In this document: in pieces, positions 24,489 through 33,195 of the stretch
Layout: every line of letters starts with the position of its first letter
Numbering within the stretch: the first letter of the stretch is position 1
Assembly: GCA_902775135.1 (NCBI GenBank)
Contig: CACYKY010000006.1
Coordinates: 124,001-188,000 of the forward strand
Direction: 5' to 3'
DNA: 64,000 bases
Source of the DNA: an uncultured Bacteroidota bacterium
GTDB taxonomy: Bacteria > Bacteroidota > Bacteroidia > Bacteroidales > P3
The notes under the pieces: generated by a model
What the model was told of the DNA's origin: nothing
What the model saw: only the letters and a program-made list of their open reading frames with translations
Database searches by the model: none
Position numbers and translations under genes: made by a program

Positions 24489-27007
24489 AAAGAGTAATAC
24501 TGCTATTATGCATAATAGGATTAGCCCACACCTTTTATGGCCAAGATGCTTGCATTTATAACAATCCGCTGTCAAATCACGAGTTAACCGGACTGGAGAA
24601 TATCGCGTATGGAAAGGTCTTCACTCCCAAGGGCAACATTCGTGTTTTAATTGTATTTGTCAGTTTTGGAGAACCATATGATTCGCAAGAATTAGATGGT
24701 TGGCCAGTAGATTCAGATCTTCCAGATTGGGCATCAGATTCTAATTCGAAGGTATTCTACCATGATTTCTCTGAGTTTTCAAATGATATTTATTCGGACA
24801 CAAACCGAAACTCAGTATCAAACTATTATTATCAAATGTCAAATGGCTCATTCAAACTGATTGCTGACTATTATCCATCCAGAATCGTTGTTAATGTTTC
24901 AAGTAATGACCAATGGAGAGACATCCATAAAAAAGTACTGTATAAAATCTCCGACAGTGTTAATTGGGAATCCTACGACAATCGTTTAAACAACCCTAAC
25001 TTTCAATGTGACAACTCCGAAACAGGTTCTGACCATAAAATAGACTATATTGTTTTTTGCCATAGATTTTCATGGGGATGGGATACTATACCCCATGCGC
25101 ACCTTCTTTATAAAGATGCTACTGGATTTGCCAGCACCGATTTTATTCATCCCGTACATTATATCCACGTCGGGGACAATTACATTGTAGACAACTGTGG
25201 TTACACCCAAATAACAGGGAATACCTCTCCTCTGGGCACTTTTGTCCATGAGACTGGTCATAGTGTATATGAGGCTCCTCACTACGAAGGAGGAAACAAG
25301 GTTACGGGCAAATACTTTTATCAATCCGTTGCAGGATGGGGGATGATGCATTCGTCGCCCAATCGTTCCTGTGCTATGGGCTGGGAACGATATATATTGG
25401 ACTGGTCGCCACAAATATCCGCTGGTGGCATAGCTTCCGATATTGCCAGTGCAGACGACTTGGCGGCCACAAACGGTATTTTCACCATTCGGGATTTCAT
25501 CACCACCGGTGACGCTATCAGAATCCGTGTTCCCGCAGACGACACAACATACCAATACCTTTGGCTGGAGAATCACCAATGCATATCAACGTTCGACGGT
25601 AGCACAAATCGGGGAACATTCTGTGGAGATAGCATTGAAGAATACAAGTGCGGATTGGTGGCATACGTGGAGGATTATTCTCGTGCAAAGGATAATTACT
25701 ATAACCTATTCTATAACGGCAATGCCATCCGCTGGCTTTCCCGGAATGGGGATTTCGATTTCGGGTACTATCCAACACCTATTCATCCGAACGAATACTG
25801 TTTGAATGAGACATTTGCTTTCTATAAACAGCTGGCCAATCCAATAGGTGGTCAAAATGTCAACGAGCTAATTCGTCACGACTTCAACAACAATGGCCAT
25901 ATTGAGTATAATGATGGTAGTGGAAACTCTCCCTATGTAATCAATAATGGTACAAAAAATGAAAGTGTTGCATTGATTCAGGTGGATTCTGAACCGCCGA
26001 CAGCCAAATACTACACGGGCAAAGGCATGCAGTTCCAGAAGGGCGACAAAGTGGGCATTGCCCGAAATCCCTGTGTGAAGAATAATCCTACCTATGACAC
26101 CATAAACCTGATTCTGGGGGATTATTACCTCAACGGTATCTCCTTCGAAATTTTGAATCAAGCTACCGACGGAAGCCTGATGGTAAAAATACGGATGGAT
26201 GACGTCGACATAGACCAAGATGTTCGCTGGGCAGCCGCTTCCATCGTTTTGAAAGACATTACCACCGACAGTCGTCCCGACGTAGACGTTCAACCTTCTG
26301 TCACCGTGAATATTGATCGCAGTGGTACACCCAACCGACACCGAAACCCCGACAATCCGGGACAAACGTCATCCACGATAGAAGACTTTATCACACCAAC
26401 AACGTTCAGATGCCTCGAGAATTCCTATTTCAAGCAGGAAGCATACTCAACGGTCAATGTTATCAATAAGTCGACCTTGGTGCTTGATTCCGGTTCCGTG
26501 TATGAAGTGAATGACCATGCCGCTCTCAACATCGAGCAGTCGGGCACGTTGGTTGTCCGTTCCGGTGCGACGTTGCATGTCAAAGGGGCCGGACATGTAG
26601 AGGTTAAAAACGGTGCATACATCTGCGTGGAGAATGGAGCCAATGTCATCTTGGAGGATACTCTGAGTGCCCTGAACCTTCGTCCTGGATGTCATACTAC
26701 GCTTAACATCCCCGTAAATGGCAGCTTAAACTGCAATTGCATCACCACCCCTAACGTCAACATCGCTAGCAACGGAATCATTCACGATGATTATAACGGG
26801 AATCGATGTATTCAGAATATCATCTACACCAACGATGCCTACGAGACTGGCGATGCCATCAAGGCTGGCTACGATGTCTGTCCTGAACATCCTTTCGGTG
26901 ATGTTAATGTTACCAACGGAGCCCATGTAATCATAGATGCCGAAGGAGATGTTACGCTGGATAATAGGGTGTGCGTCGAACTCGGATCGTCGTTAGAAGT
27001 ACGCTAG
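24485..27007 (+). CDS. Exported HExxH metallopeptidase-like protein without intact T9SS domain
   Basis: 840 residues from the ATG at 24485 (MKRVILLLCIIG), which overlaps the previous stop as ATGA; the frame is open from 24371. Signal peptide ends FYGQ. GTFVHETGHSVYEAPHY carries a zinc-peptidase HExxH, preceded by the IRVLIVFVSF...YYYQMSNGSFKL pattern of M6/gametolysin-like secreted peptidases. The C-terminal third (about 690-800) is a beta-helix-like repeat (SGSVYEVNDHAALNIEQSG and so on). The protein ends VTLDNRVCVELGSSLEVR with no sorting domain, but a sorting-domain fragment follows the stop in another frame (27009-27092). Confidence 0.75.
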   Translation: MKRVILLLCIIGLAHTFYGQDACIYNNPLSNHELTGLENIAYGKVFTPKGNIRVLIVFVSFGEPYDSQELDGWPVDSDLPDWASDSNSKVFYHDFSEFSNDIYSDTNRNSVSNYYYQMSNGSFKLIADYYPSRIVVNVSSNDQWRDIHKKVLYKISDSVNWESYDNRLNNPNFQCDNSETGSDHKIDYIVFCHRFSWGWDTIPHAHLLYKDATGFASTDFIHPVHYIHVGDNYIVDNCGYTQITGNTSPLGTFVHETGHSVYEAPHYEGGNKVTGKYFYQSVAGWGMMHSSPNRSCAMGWERYILDWSPQISAGGIASDIASADDLAATNGIFTIRDFITTGDAIRIRVPADDTTYQYLWLENHQCISTFDGSTNRGTFCGDSIEEYKCGLVAYVEDYSRAKDNYYNLFYNGNAIRWLSRNGDFDFGYYPTPIHPNEYCLNETFAFYKQLANPIGGQNVNELIRHDFNNNGHIEYNDGSGNSPYVINNGTKNESVALIQVDSEPPTAKYYTGKGMQFQKGDKVGIARNPCVKNNPTYDTINLILGDYYLNGISFEILNQATDGSLMVKIRMDDVDIDQDVRWAAASIVLKDITTDSRPDVDVQPSVTVNIDRSGTPNRHRNPDNPGQTSSTIEDFITPTTFRCLENSYFKQEAYSTVNVINKSTLVLDSGSVYEVNDHAALNIEQSGTLVVRSGATLHVKGAGHVEVKNGAYICVENGANVILEDTLSALNLRPGCHTTLNIPVNGSLNCNCITTPNVNIASNGIIHDDYNGNRCIQNIIYTNDAYETGDAIKAGYDVCPEHPFGDVNVTNGAHVIIDAEGDVTLDNRVCVELGSSLEVR

Positions 27008-27008
27008 G

Positions 27009-27092
27009 CCCTCCGGCACCTACCTCCTCTGCGTCACCACCCCCATGGGCGTGACCACCAAGAAGCTGCTGGTACGGTGTGGTCTGAAGTAG
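27009..27092 (+). pseudogene. Remnant of a T9SS sorting domain
   Basis: Directly after the stop of the metallopeptidase gene, another frame encodes PSGTYLLCVTTPMGV then TTKKLLVRCGLK and a stop, the typical last strands of a type A sorting domain (GxYxLxVxT...GxxTKKLLV). No start codon and an upstream stop in that frame. It is what remains after a deletion or frameshift. Confidence 0.65.
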
Positions 27093-27351
27093 GAGGTATG
27101 AGGTCTGAGTGGAACCTCCCTGCTGCTCCCCTCTCATACCCCCTCCCCCCTTCGGGGTACTCCCCCTAAACTAGGGGGAGAGCGGCTGCCGCGGACGGGG
27201 CGGAGAACAGGATAAAAACTGGTCCCAAAGTCGTACCAAATTCGACATTTCTCATATAGTATACATATAGTTCTCATATACTATATGACATGGGGCGAGT
27301 TTGGGGCCTGCTGGAGGGGCCTTTGGCGGGTTCTGGTACGGGTTTGTTGAC
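27093..27351. other. Non-coding gap with repeat-like hairpins
   Basis: About 260 bp between convergent units. It holds CTCCCCCTAAACTAGGGGGAG (near 27158-27181) and a CTCATATAGTATACATATAGTTCTCATATACTATATGA region (about 27251-27290) with ACTATATG repeats. No gene seen. Confidence 0.5.
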
Positions 27352-27382
27352 AAAAAAAATCCGCTTCGGTGAGGAAGCGGAT
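27352..27382 (-). terminator. Terminator of the spt/acyltransferase operon
   Basis: On the minus strand ATCCGCTTC, short loop, GAAGCGGAT and eight T residues, 8 bp after the acyltransferase stop. Confidence 0.85.
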
Positions 27383-27389
27383 GTACTGT

Positions 27390-28511
27390 TCAGAGGGCCT
27401 TGCCGAAGATGGCGCGCTGCATGAGGGGGGTGGTGTTGTATTGCGTCTCCCAGATTTTGACGGCTTCGTTGCCGATGATCTGGGGGTTGGTGTAGGCGGT
27501 GTGGACGTCGTAGCGGATGGCGGCCTCGTTCATGTCGCAGTAGTAGATGCTGTGGACGCCGCGCTTCTGCCACTCGGGGAGGACGCCATTGAGGAGGAGG
27601 TCGATGGTGTCGAACTTCTTGAAGGCACGGAGGATGTGGTACCAGCCGAAGGGGAAGAGGCGGCCGTTGGCTTTCTTGTAGGCACCGTTGAGGTCGGGGA
27701 TGGAGAGGCCGAAGCCCACGAGGTGGTCGTTCTCGTCGACCACGAACTGCACGAAGTCGAGGTTTACGAAGGGGATGTATTCCTTGATGTAGACCTCGAT
27801 TTCCTTCTCGGTCATGGGGACGAAGTCGTAGAGGTCCTTGAAGCTCTCGTTGATGGCGTGGAAGAACTGGTAGGCGTAGGGGTAGATGTCCTTGCGGCGG
27901 CGGACGCGGACGAGGTGGAGGTGGTATTTCTCCATGATGAGCTTGTTGAGGCGCCCCACCTTGTCGGGGACGGGCTGGTTGGCCGGCATCTTGTACTGCT
28001 GCCACTTGCACTTGATCTCGTAGCCGGCACGCTCGATGAAGCGGATGTAGTACTCGGGGTTGTAGAGGGTGGAGATATTCTGGCGGGCGTCGAAGTTGTC
28101 GATGACCCAGCACTCCTTGTCCATGTCGGTGAAGCCGAAGGGGCCCTCGATTTCCGTCATGCCGTGGGAGCGGCCGTATTCGGCCACCTTGTCGAGGAGG
28201 GCGGAGAAGACGTCGTAGTCCTCCACGAAGTCGAACCATCCGAAGCGCACGGCTTTCTTGTTCCAATGCTCGTTGACGGAGCGGTTGATGATGGCGGCCA
28301 CGCGGCCCACCACCTTGCCGTCGCGCAGGGCGAGGAAGAGCTCGCGGGAGCAATGTTCGAGCGAGGGGTTCTTGTCGGTGAGGAGGTTGCGCTCGTCGAA
28401 GTTCAGCGCGGGGATGTAGGAAGGCACATCCTTGAAGAGGCGGTTGGGGAATGCAATAAACTTGCGCAGGTCGCGGCTGTTCTCTACTTTTTTTACAACA
28501 ATCTCGGCCAT
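27390..28511 (-). CDS. GNAT-like acyltransferase family protein, candidate ceramide synthase
   Basis: 373 residues, no signal or membrane segments. Conserved features: FPNRLFKDVPSYIPALNFDE, GRVAAIINRSVNEHW, EGPFGFTDMDKECWVIDNFD, NPEYYIRFIERAGYE, and the C-terminal LLNGVLPEWQKRGVHSIYY. It belongs to a conserved bacterial family usually annotated as N-acetyltransferase-like. It follows spt by 51 bp on the same strand. Because bacterial ceramide synthase is a GNAT-type acyltransferase often genetically linked to spt, a role in acylating the sphingoid base is plausible, but this is inference from context. Confidence 0.7.
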   Translation of the reverse strand: MAEIVVKKVENSRDLRKFIAFPNRLFKDVPSYIPALNFDERNLLTDKNPSLEHCSRELFLALRDGKVVGRVAAIINRSVNEHWNKKAVRFGWFDFVEDYDVFSALLDKVAEYGRSHGMTEIEGPFGFTDMDKECWVIDNFDARQNISTLYNPEYYIRFIERAGYEIKCKWQQYKMPANQPVPDKVGRLNKLIMEKYHLHLVRVRRRKDIYPYAYQFFHAINESFKDLYDFVPMTEKEIEVYIKEYIPFVNLDFVQFVVDENDHLVGFGLSIPDLNGAYKKANGRLFPFGWYHILRAFKKFDTIDLLLNGVLPEWQKRGVHSIYYCDMNEAAIRYDVHTAYTNPQIIGNEAVKIWETQYNTTPLMQRAIFGKAL

Positions 28512-28562
28512 AGCTGTTGTCTTATCTACTTTTTTTAAACTACTTGTCTTCTTTAACTACTG

Positions 28563-29753
28563 CTACAGCACCTGCAGCTTCTTGAAAGCGTTGTAGATTT
28601 TGTCCACGGCGATGTCGATCTGCTGGTGGGTGTGGGTGGCCATGAGGGCCACGCGGATGAGGGTCTCGTCGTTGGGCACCGCGGGGGCGATGACGGGGGT
28701 GACGAAGACGCCGTTTTCGAGCAGGTCGTGGGTGATGGTGAAGGTCTTGGTGTTGTCGCGGATGAAGAGGGGGATGATGGGGGTTTCGGTGTTGCCGATT
28801 TCGAAGCCGAGGTCCTTGAAGGCCTTGTAGGCGTAGCGCTGGTTGTCCCAGAGGGCGGCGTTGCGCTCGGGTTCGCTGCGCATGATGTGGAGAGCTTCGA
28901 GGACGGAGGCGGTGCTGGCGGGGGTGATGGAGGCGGTGAAGATGTAGGGGCGCACGGAGTGTTTCATCCAGTTGATGGTATCCTTGTCGGAGGCGATGAA
29001 TCCGCCCACGGAGGCGAGGCTCTTGGAGAAGGTGCCCATGACGAGTTCCACCTCGGGGAGCTTGCCGAAGTGGTCGCAGGTACCGCGACCCTCGCGGCCG
29101 AAGACGCCGAGGCCGTGGGCCTCGTCGACCATCAGGGTGGCGTTGTATTTGTTGCAGATGTCCACCATCTTGTCCACATGAGCCACATCGCCTTCCATGG
29201 AGAAGACGCCGTCGGTGACCACGAGCTTGGAGGCCTCGAGGGGGACTTTGGCGAGGACACGCTCGAGGTCGGCCATGTCGTTGTGTTTGTATTTCTGGGT
29301 ATTGGCGAAGGTGATGAGTTTGCCTTCCATGATGGAGGCGTGGACGCGCTCGTCGTAGAAGAGGTAGTCGCCGCGACCCACGACGTCGGGGATGACGCCG
29401 CTGTTGGCCAGGAAGCCCGCGGAGAAGAGCATGACGCCGTCCTTGCCGAGGAATTCGGCCAGCTCATCCTGCAGCTGCACATGGATGTCGAGGGTGCCGT
29501 TGAGGAAGGGGGAGCCGGCGCAGCCGGTGCCGTACTTGTCGATGGCGCGCTTGGCGGCCTCTTTGAGGCGCGGGTCGTTGGTGAGGCCGAGGTAGCTGTT
29601 GCTGCCGAACATGAGGACCTTGCCCTCGTGGCCTTGCACGTAGACCTCGGTGTTCTGTTCGGAAGTGATGGGGGTAAAATAAGGGTAGATTCCCGCAGCT
29701 TTGGTCTCCTGGGGGACGGTGTATTGCGCTAACTTTTGCTGTAAGGGCTTCAT
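28563..29753 (-). CDS. spt: Serine palmitoyltransferase (alpha-oxoamine synthase)
   Basis: 396 residues. A PLP enzyme that joins an acyl-CoA or acyl-ACP with serine to make 3-ketosphinganine, the first step of sphingolipid synthesis in Bacteroidota. Seen: GSNSYLGLTNDPRLKEAA, GCAGSPFLNGT, the aspartate in VDEAHGLGVFG, and the PLP lysine in GTFSKSLASVGG (about residue 244). 2-amino-3-ketobutyrate-CoA ligase is the close alternative; length, GIYPYFTPI and the adjacent acyltransferase favour spt. Confidence 0.88.
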   Translation of the reverse strand: MKPLQQKLAQYTVPQETKAAGIYPYFTPITSEQNTEVYVQGHEGKVLMFGSNSYLGLTNDPRLKEAAKRAIDKYGTGCAGSPFLNGTLDIHVQLQDELAEFLGKDGVMLFSAGFLANSGVIPDVVGRGDYLFYDERVHASIMEGKLITFANTQKYKHNDMADLERVLAKVPLEASKLVVTDGVFSMEGDVAHVDKMVDICNKYNATLMVDEAHGLGVFGREGRGTCDHFGKLPEVELVMGTFSKSLASVGGFIASDKDTINWMKHSVRPYIFTASITPASTASVLEALHIMRSEPERNAALWDNQRYAYKAFKDLGFEIGNTETPIIPLFIRDNTKTFTITHDLLENGVFVTPVIAPAVPNDETLIRVALMATHTHQQIDIAVDKIYNAFKKLQVL

Positions 29754-29818
29754 ATAGTTACTTTAAATATATTTTAAGATGCAAAATAACAAAAAAATTC
29801 TTAATTGTTAAAGAAATT

Positions 29819-30571
29819 TTATGTTAAAAATGCAACCAGGCGGTCGGTCAATCGGCTGGCTCCGATTCTAAATGTCTGACTATTAACATAATCATCGCCC
29901 ATAATTTTTTTTGCCAAAAGGGCGTAATCGAGGGCTTCGGCAGGCTCGGAGATGCCTCCGGCGGCTTTGAATCCGACTTTTTTTGATGATTTTTTAACAT
30001 TTTCCGCCACCACACGGAGCATGGTTTCGGCGGCCTCGAGGGTGGCGCCGGCGGCACCCTTGCCGGTGGAGGTCTTGATGAAGTCGGCTCCGCCGTCGAT
30101 GGCGAGCTGCGACGCCTGTGCCACGAGGGTGGGGGAGGGGAGCTCGCAGGTTTCGAGGATGACCTTCAGGGTGCGACCCTGACAGGCCTGCTTCATGGCT
30201 TGCACCTCGCGGAGCACGCCGTCGCTGTCGCCTTCCAACAGGAGGCCGCGACTGAGGACGATGTCCACCTCGTCGGCTCCCTGGGCAACGGCATACTGCA
30301 CCTCGGCCACCTTCAGCTCCAGCGGCAGCTGCCCGTGGGGGAAGGCGCCGGCCACAGAGGCCACACGGATGCCGCTGCCGGCAAGTACCCGCCTGGCCAC
30401 AGAGACAAAGCGGGGATAGACACAGACGGCAGCCACAAGGTGTCCCTCGGGACGCAGTTCGAGGGTATGGCGACAGAAAGCCTCCACCGAAGCGTCGCTG
30501 TCGGTGGCGTGGAGCGTGGTGTTGTCGATGCAGGAGAACACCCTCCTGCTCAAGTCAATGTCGTTAACCAT
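29819..30571 (-). CDS. deoC: Deoxyribose-phosphate aldolase
   Basis: 250 residues. Splits 2-deoxyribose 5-phosphate into acetaldehyde and glyceraldehyde 3-phosphate in nucleoside breakdown. Seen: the start of the barrel in SCIDNTTLHATDSD, GADEVDIVLSRG, KVILETCELP, the Schiff-base lysine in DFIKTSTGKG, and the second lysine in VGFKAAGGI. It lies 13 bp after rpiB, forming a pentose-phosphate catabolic pair. Confidence 0.96.
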   Translation of the reverse strand: MVNDIDLSRRVFSCIDNTTLHATDSDASVEAFCRHTLELRPEGHLVAAVCVYPRFVSVARRVLAGSGIRVASVAGAFPHGQLPLELKVAEVQYAVAQGADEVDIVLSRGLLLEGDSDGVLREVQAMKQACQGRTLKVILETCELPSPTLVAQASQLAIDGGADFIKTSTGKGAAGATLEAAETMLRVVAENVKKSSKKVGFKAAGGISEPAEALDYALLAKKIMGDDYVNSQTFRIGASRLTDRLVAFLT

Positions 30572-30584
30572 TGATCATTAACCT

Positions 30585-31028
30585 TTACGCCAGCAGCTTG
30601 TTGATTTTCTCCACGCGGCGCTGATGGCGGCCACCCTCGAACTCGGTGTCCAGGAACTCGTCGACGACCTTCAGGGCCGTTGCCTCGTCGATGAAACGTG
30701 CGGGAATGGAGACGCAGTTGCAGTCGTTGTGCTGACGGCCGAGATGGGCAATCTCGGGAGTCCAACTGAGGGCGCAGCGCACGTTGGGATACTTGTTGAC
30801 AGTCATCTGCACGCCGTTGCCGGAGCCGCAGATGACGATGCCGCGACGGTAGTCGCCACGATTGAGGGCGGCGCCCACCTGATGGGCAAAGTCGGGATAG
30901 TCGCAGCTCTCGGTGCTGTCTGTTCCACAATCTTTTACATCGAAACCACGCTGGCGGAGGTGGTCGATGACTTTCAGTTTGAGTTCATACCCTGCATGGT
31001 CGCATGCTATAGGAATTATTTCTTTCAT
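30585..31028 (-). CDS. rpiB: Ribose 5-phosphate isomerase B
   Basis: 147 residues. Interconverts ribose 5-phosphate and ribulose 5-phosphate. Seen: IACDHAGYELK, VKDCGTDSTESCDYPDFA with the conserved YPD, the GIVICGSGNGVQMTVNK loop (catalytic Cys), and NDCNCVSIPARFI. A promoter element CAAAAGTA (TACTTTTG on the minus strand) lies at 31060-31067. First gene on the left side of the proposed origin, facing away from it. Confidence 0.97.
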   Translation of the reverse strand: MKEIIPIACDHAGYELKLKVIDHLRQRGFDVKDCGTDSTESCDYPDFAHQVGAALNRGDYRRGIVICGSGNGVQMTVNKYPNVRCALSWTPEIAHLGRQHNDCNCVSIPARFIDEATALKVVDEFLDTEFEGGRHQRRVEKINKLLA

Positions 31029-31602
31029 TTGTATCGATGTTTAAAACTTTTTCCGATTGCAAAAGTACAATAAAAATGGAACTCTTTCATAATGAGTCAA
31101 CACAACTTTTCAACACGTTTCCCACCGAAGGTACTAAACAAATGGAAATCAGCAGGGAAGAATTTTTCAACACACGACGGTTAAAAGCGTTGTTGGTTGG
31201 TGTCAGCAACGTTATTGATAAAACAAAAGGGTAGGGTAGATGTTGAAAAAGGGTGTTTTTTTCAGCCATTTTTCAACAATGGAAAAGGATGCTAACTTGC
31301 ATCGACGTTTTTAACAAAAAGGTGTTGGAAGAGGGTTTCAACAGGTGGTTGATAAAGTAGCCTAGGTGCTGTCTGTCAAAGGAAAAGAATGTGGAAAACA
31401 TGTTGAAGGAAAAATGAAAACTATTTTGACGAAAAACAGTTACGAAGTTATCAACAGAATTAACAGCCATTAAAAATCAAAAAAATTAAAAAAAAGGAAT
31501 AATAATATTTTTTTGGGTTGGTTATGGGGTAGAAGGTGGGTATATCCTGTTAGGGGAAGAGCTTGAAAAAAAAATATTTGTCGGTGTATTGTTTTTTTTA
31601 TG
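31029..31602. other. Candidate chromosomal replication origin (oriC)
   Basis: About 570 bp without a gene between divergent rpiB and nadA. DnaA-box-like 9-mers (TTATCCACA family): TTTTCAACA at 31107, 31164 and 31270; the same inverted at 31241; GTTTCAACA at 31335; inverted TTATCAACC at 31347; inverted TTTTCCACA at 31390; inverted CCTTCAACA at 31401; TTATCAACA at 31448. Right of the last box is an A+T-rich run (31461-31515) suited to strand opening. Genes on both sides point away from it for several kb, and a perfect parS lies at 34946. The frames inside (31037-31234 and minus-strand ones) have no support. dnaA is not in the window. Confidence 0.65.
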
Positions 31603-31610
31603 TATCTTTG
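31577..31610 (+). promoter_or_regulatory. Promoter of the nadA operon
   Basis: TTTG at 31577-31580, 22 bp, TATCTTTG at 31603-31610; 28 bp before the nadA ATG at 31639. Confidence 0.75.
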
Positions 31611-31638
31611 CACTCTAAAAACCAACCATTCGACAAAG

Positions 31639-32586
31639 ATGACCAACGAAGAATTGAAGCAGGAAATACTGCGACTGAAAAAAGAAAAGAACGCCGTCAT
31701 ATTGGGCCACTACTACCAGCGGCACGAGATACAGGAACTGTCCAACTACATCGGCGACAGCCTTGCGTTGGCGCAACGTGCACAGGAAGCCACAGCGGAC
31801 ATCATCGTCTTCTGCGGCGTGCACTTCATGGCCGAAACGGCGAAGATACTGAATCCCACCCGCAAGGTGCTGCTGCCCGATATGGAGGCCAGCTGCTCGC
31901 TGGCGGAGAGTTGCAAGGCCGAGGATTTCGCCCGCTTCAAGGCCGAACATCCCGACCACATGGTCATCTCCTACGTCAATTGCTCGGCCAAAATCAAGGC
32001 CCTTTCGGATCTGATTTGCACCAGCGGTAACGCTGAGAAGTTGGTGCGCTCGCTGCCCGAAGACCAGAAAATCATCTTCGCTCCCGACAAGAACCTTGGT
32101 GGATACATCAACCAGGTGACTGGACGCCAGATGGTGCTGTGGAACGGTGTATGCACCGTGCACGACGCCATGCAGGCAGAGGCTGTGCTGCAGCTCAAGG
32201 CCGAGTATCCCGATGCCCCCGTCATAGCACATCCCGAGTGCAACCCGGCGCTCCTCAAGGTGGCCGACTTCGTTGGCAGCACCAAGGCGATGCTCAACTA
32301 CATCAAGGCCAGCGATGCCAAAAAGTTTATCGTGGCCACCGAGACGGGCATCCTCTACGAGATGAAGAAGGAAAACCCCGATAAGGAATTCATCACCCTG
32401 CGCGACAACAAGAGCTGCGCCTGCGACGACTGCGCCTACATGAAGCTCAACACCCTTGAGAAACTCTACCGCTGCCTGCGCGATGAGCAGCCGGAAATTC
32501 TCATGTCCGACGAGATGATAGAAGCCGCCAAGCGCCCCATTGTCCGCATGCTGGAGATGAGCAGGCAGCTGGGAATCATCAAATAG
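31639..32586 (+). CDS. nadA: Quinolinate synthase
   Basis: 315 residues from the ATG at 31639 (MTNEELKQEI); the frame is open from 31600 but that lies on the promoter. A [4Fe-4S] enzyme that condenses iminoaspartate with dihydroxyacetone phosphate to quinolinate in NAD synthesis. Seen: ILGHYYQRHEIQ, VFCGVHFMAETAK, VNCSAKIKALSD, HPECNP, and cysteines in the C-terminal CACDDCAYM for the cluster. nadB and nadC are not nearby; nadK is 12 kb away. Confidence 0.97.
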   Translation: MTNEELKQEILRLKKEKNAVILGHYYQRHEIQELSNYIGDSLALAQRAQEATADIIVFCGVHFMAETAKILNPTRKVLLPDMEASCSLAESCKAEDFARFKAEHPDHMVISYVNCSAKIKALSDLICTSGNAEKLVRSLPEDQKIIFAPDKNLGGYINQVTGRQMVLWNGVCTVHDAMQAEAVLQLKAEYPDAPVIAHPECNPALLKVADFVGSTKAMLNYIKASDAKKFIVATETGILYEMKKENPDKEFITLRDNKSCACDDCAYMKLNTLEKLYRCLRDEQPEILMSDEMIEAAKRPIVRMLEMSRQLGIIK

Positions 32587-32594
32587 TGCGGGCG

Positions 32595-33167
32595 ATGAAG
32601 AAGCGCGAGGAGCTTCCCGTGGTGGAAGGTTTCGAGCCGCAGAAGAAGACGATAAGCATGCTGTCGGCAAACCTGCTGGCTATTGCTTTGTTTGTGGTGG
32701 TTGGAGTGTTGCTCGGCATACCTTATCTTTACTTTTACGGCGCCAAGGAGATGGCTTCATGGAATACCATTTTTCCATGGTTTCTTCTGCTTTTGTTGGT
32801 TGGACTTGTTGTCCACGAGCTTGTTCACGGCATCACGTGGCTCCTCTTCACCCATAAGGGCTTCAACCATCTCAGTTTCGGCTTCCTTCCGGGCGGCGTG
32901 TACTGCCATATCGATGTGCCTATGCCCAAAAGACAGTATGTCATCGGTGCCCTGATGCCGCTGCTGTTGGTGGGTATAGTGCCCACTTTGGTGGCCTTCT
33001 GCGTCGGAAGCCTGCTGTGGTTGCTGCTGGGCATTGTTTTTATCGTGTCGGCCGCTGGCGACATGATGATCGTGTGGGCGATAAGGAAAGAGCCCACAGA
33101 TGTACTCGTCTACGACCATCCGTCGGAGGCGGGTTGTTATGTCTACCATAAAACTGTACAGTCATGA
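32595..33167 (+). CDS. DUF3267 membrane protein with HExxH motif (putative intramembrane metallopeptidase)
   Basis: 190 residues from ATG 32595, a few bases after the nadA stop; a GTG at 32586 is also possible. Four or five membrane helices. The second carries LVVHELVHGITWLL, an HExxH in a hydrophobic context, as in the DUF3267 family, which is thought to be related to site-2-type membrane proteases. Substrate unknown. On the plus strand with nadA, probably one transcript. Confidence 0.85.
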   Translation: MKKREELPVVEGFEPQKKTISMLSANLLAIALFVVVGVLLGIPYLYFYGAKEMASWNTIFPWFLLLLLVGLVVHELVHGITWLLFTHKGFNHLSFGFLPGGVYCHIDVPMPKRQYVIGALMPLLLVGIVPTLVAFCVGSLLWLLLGIVFIVSAAGDMMIVWAIRKEPTDVLVYDHPSEAGCYVYHKTVQS

Positions 33168-33195
33168 AAGGCCACCCCGAAAAAGGAATGCGAAA

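Noticed and set aside
31037-31234. 65-codon ORF inside the proposed oriC
   Set aside because: No ribosome-binding context or domain, and it overlaps DnaA-box-like sites.
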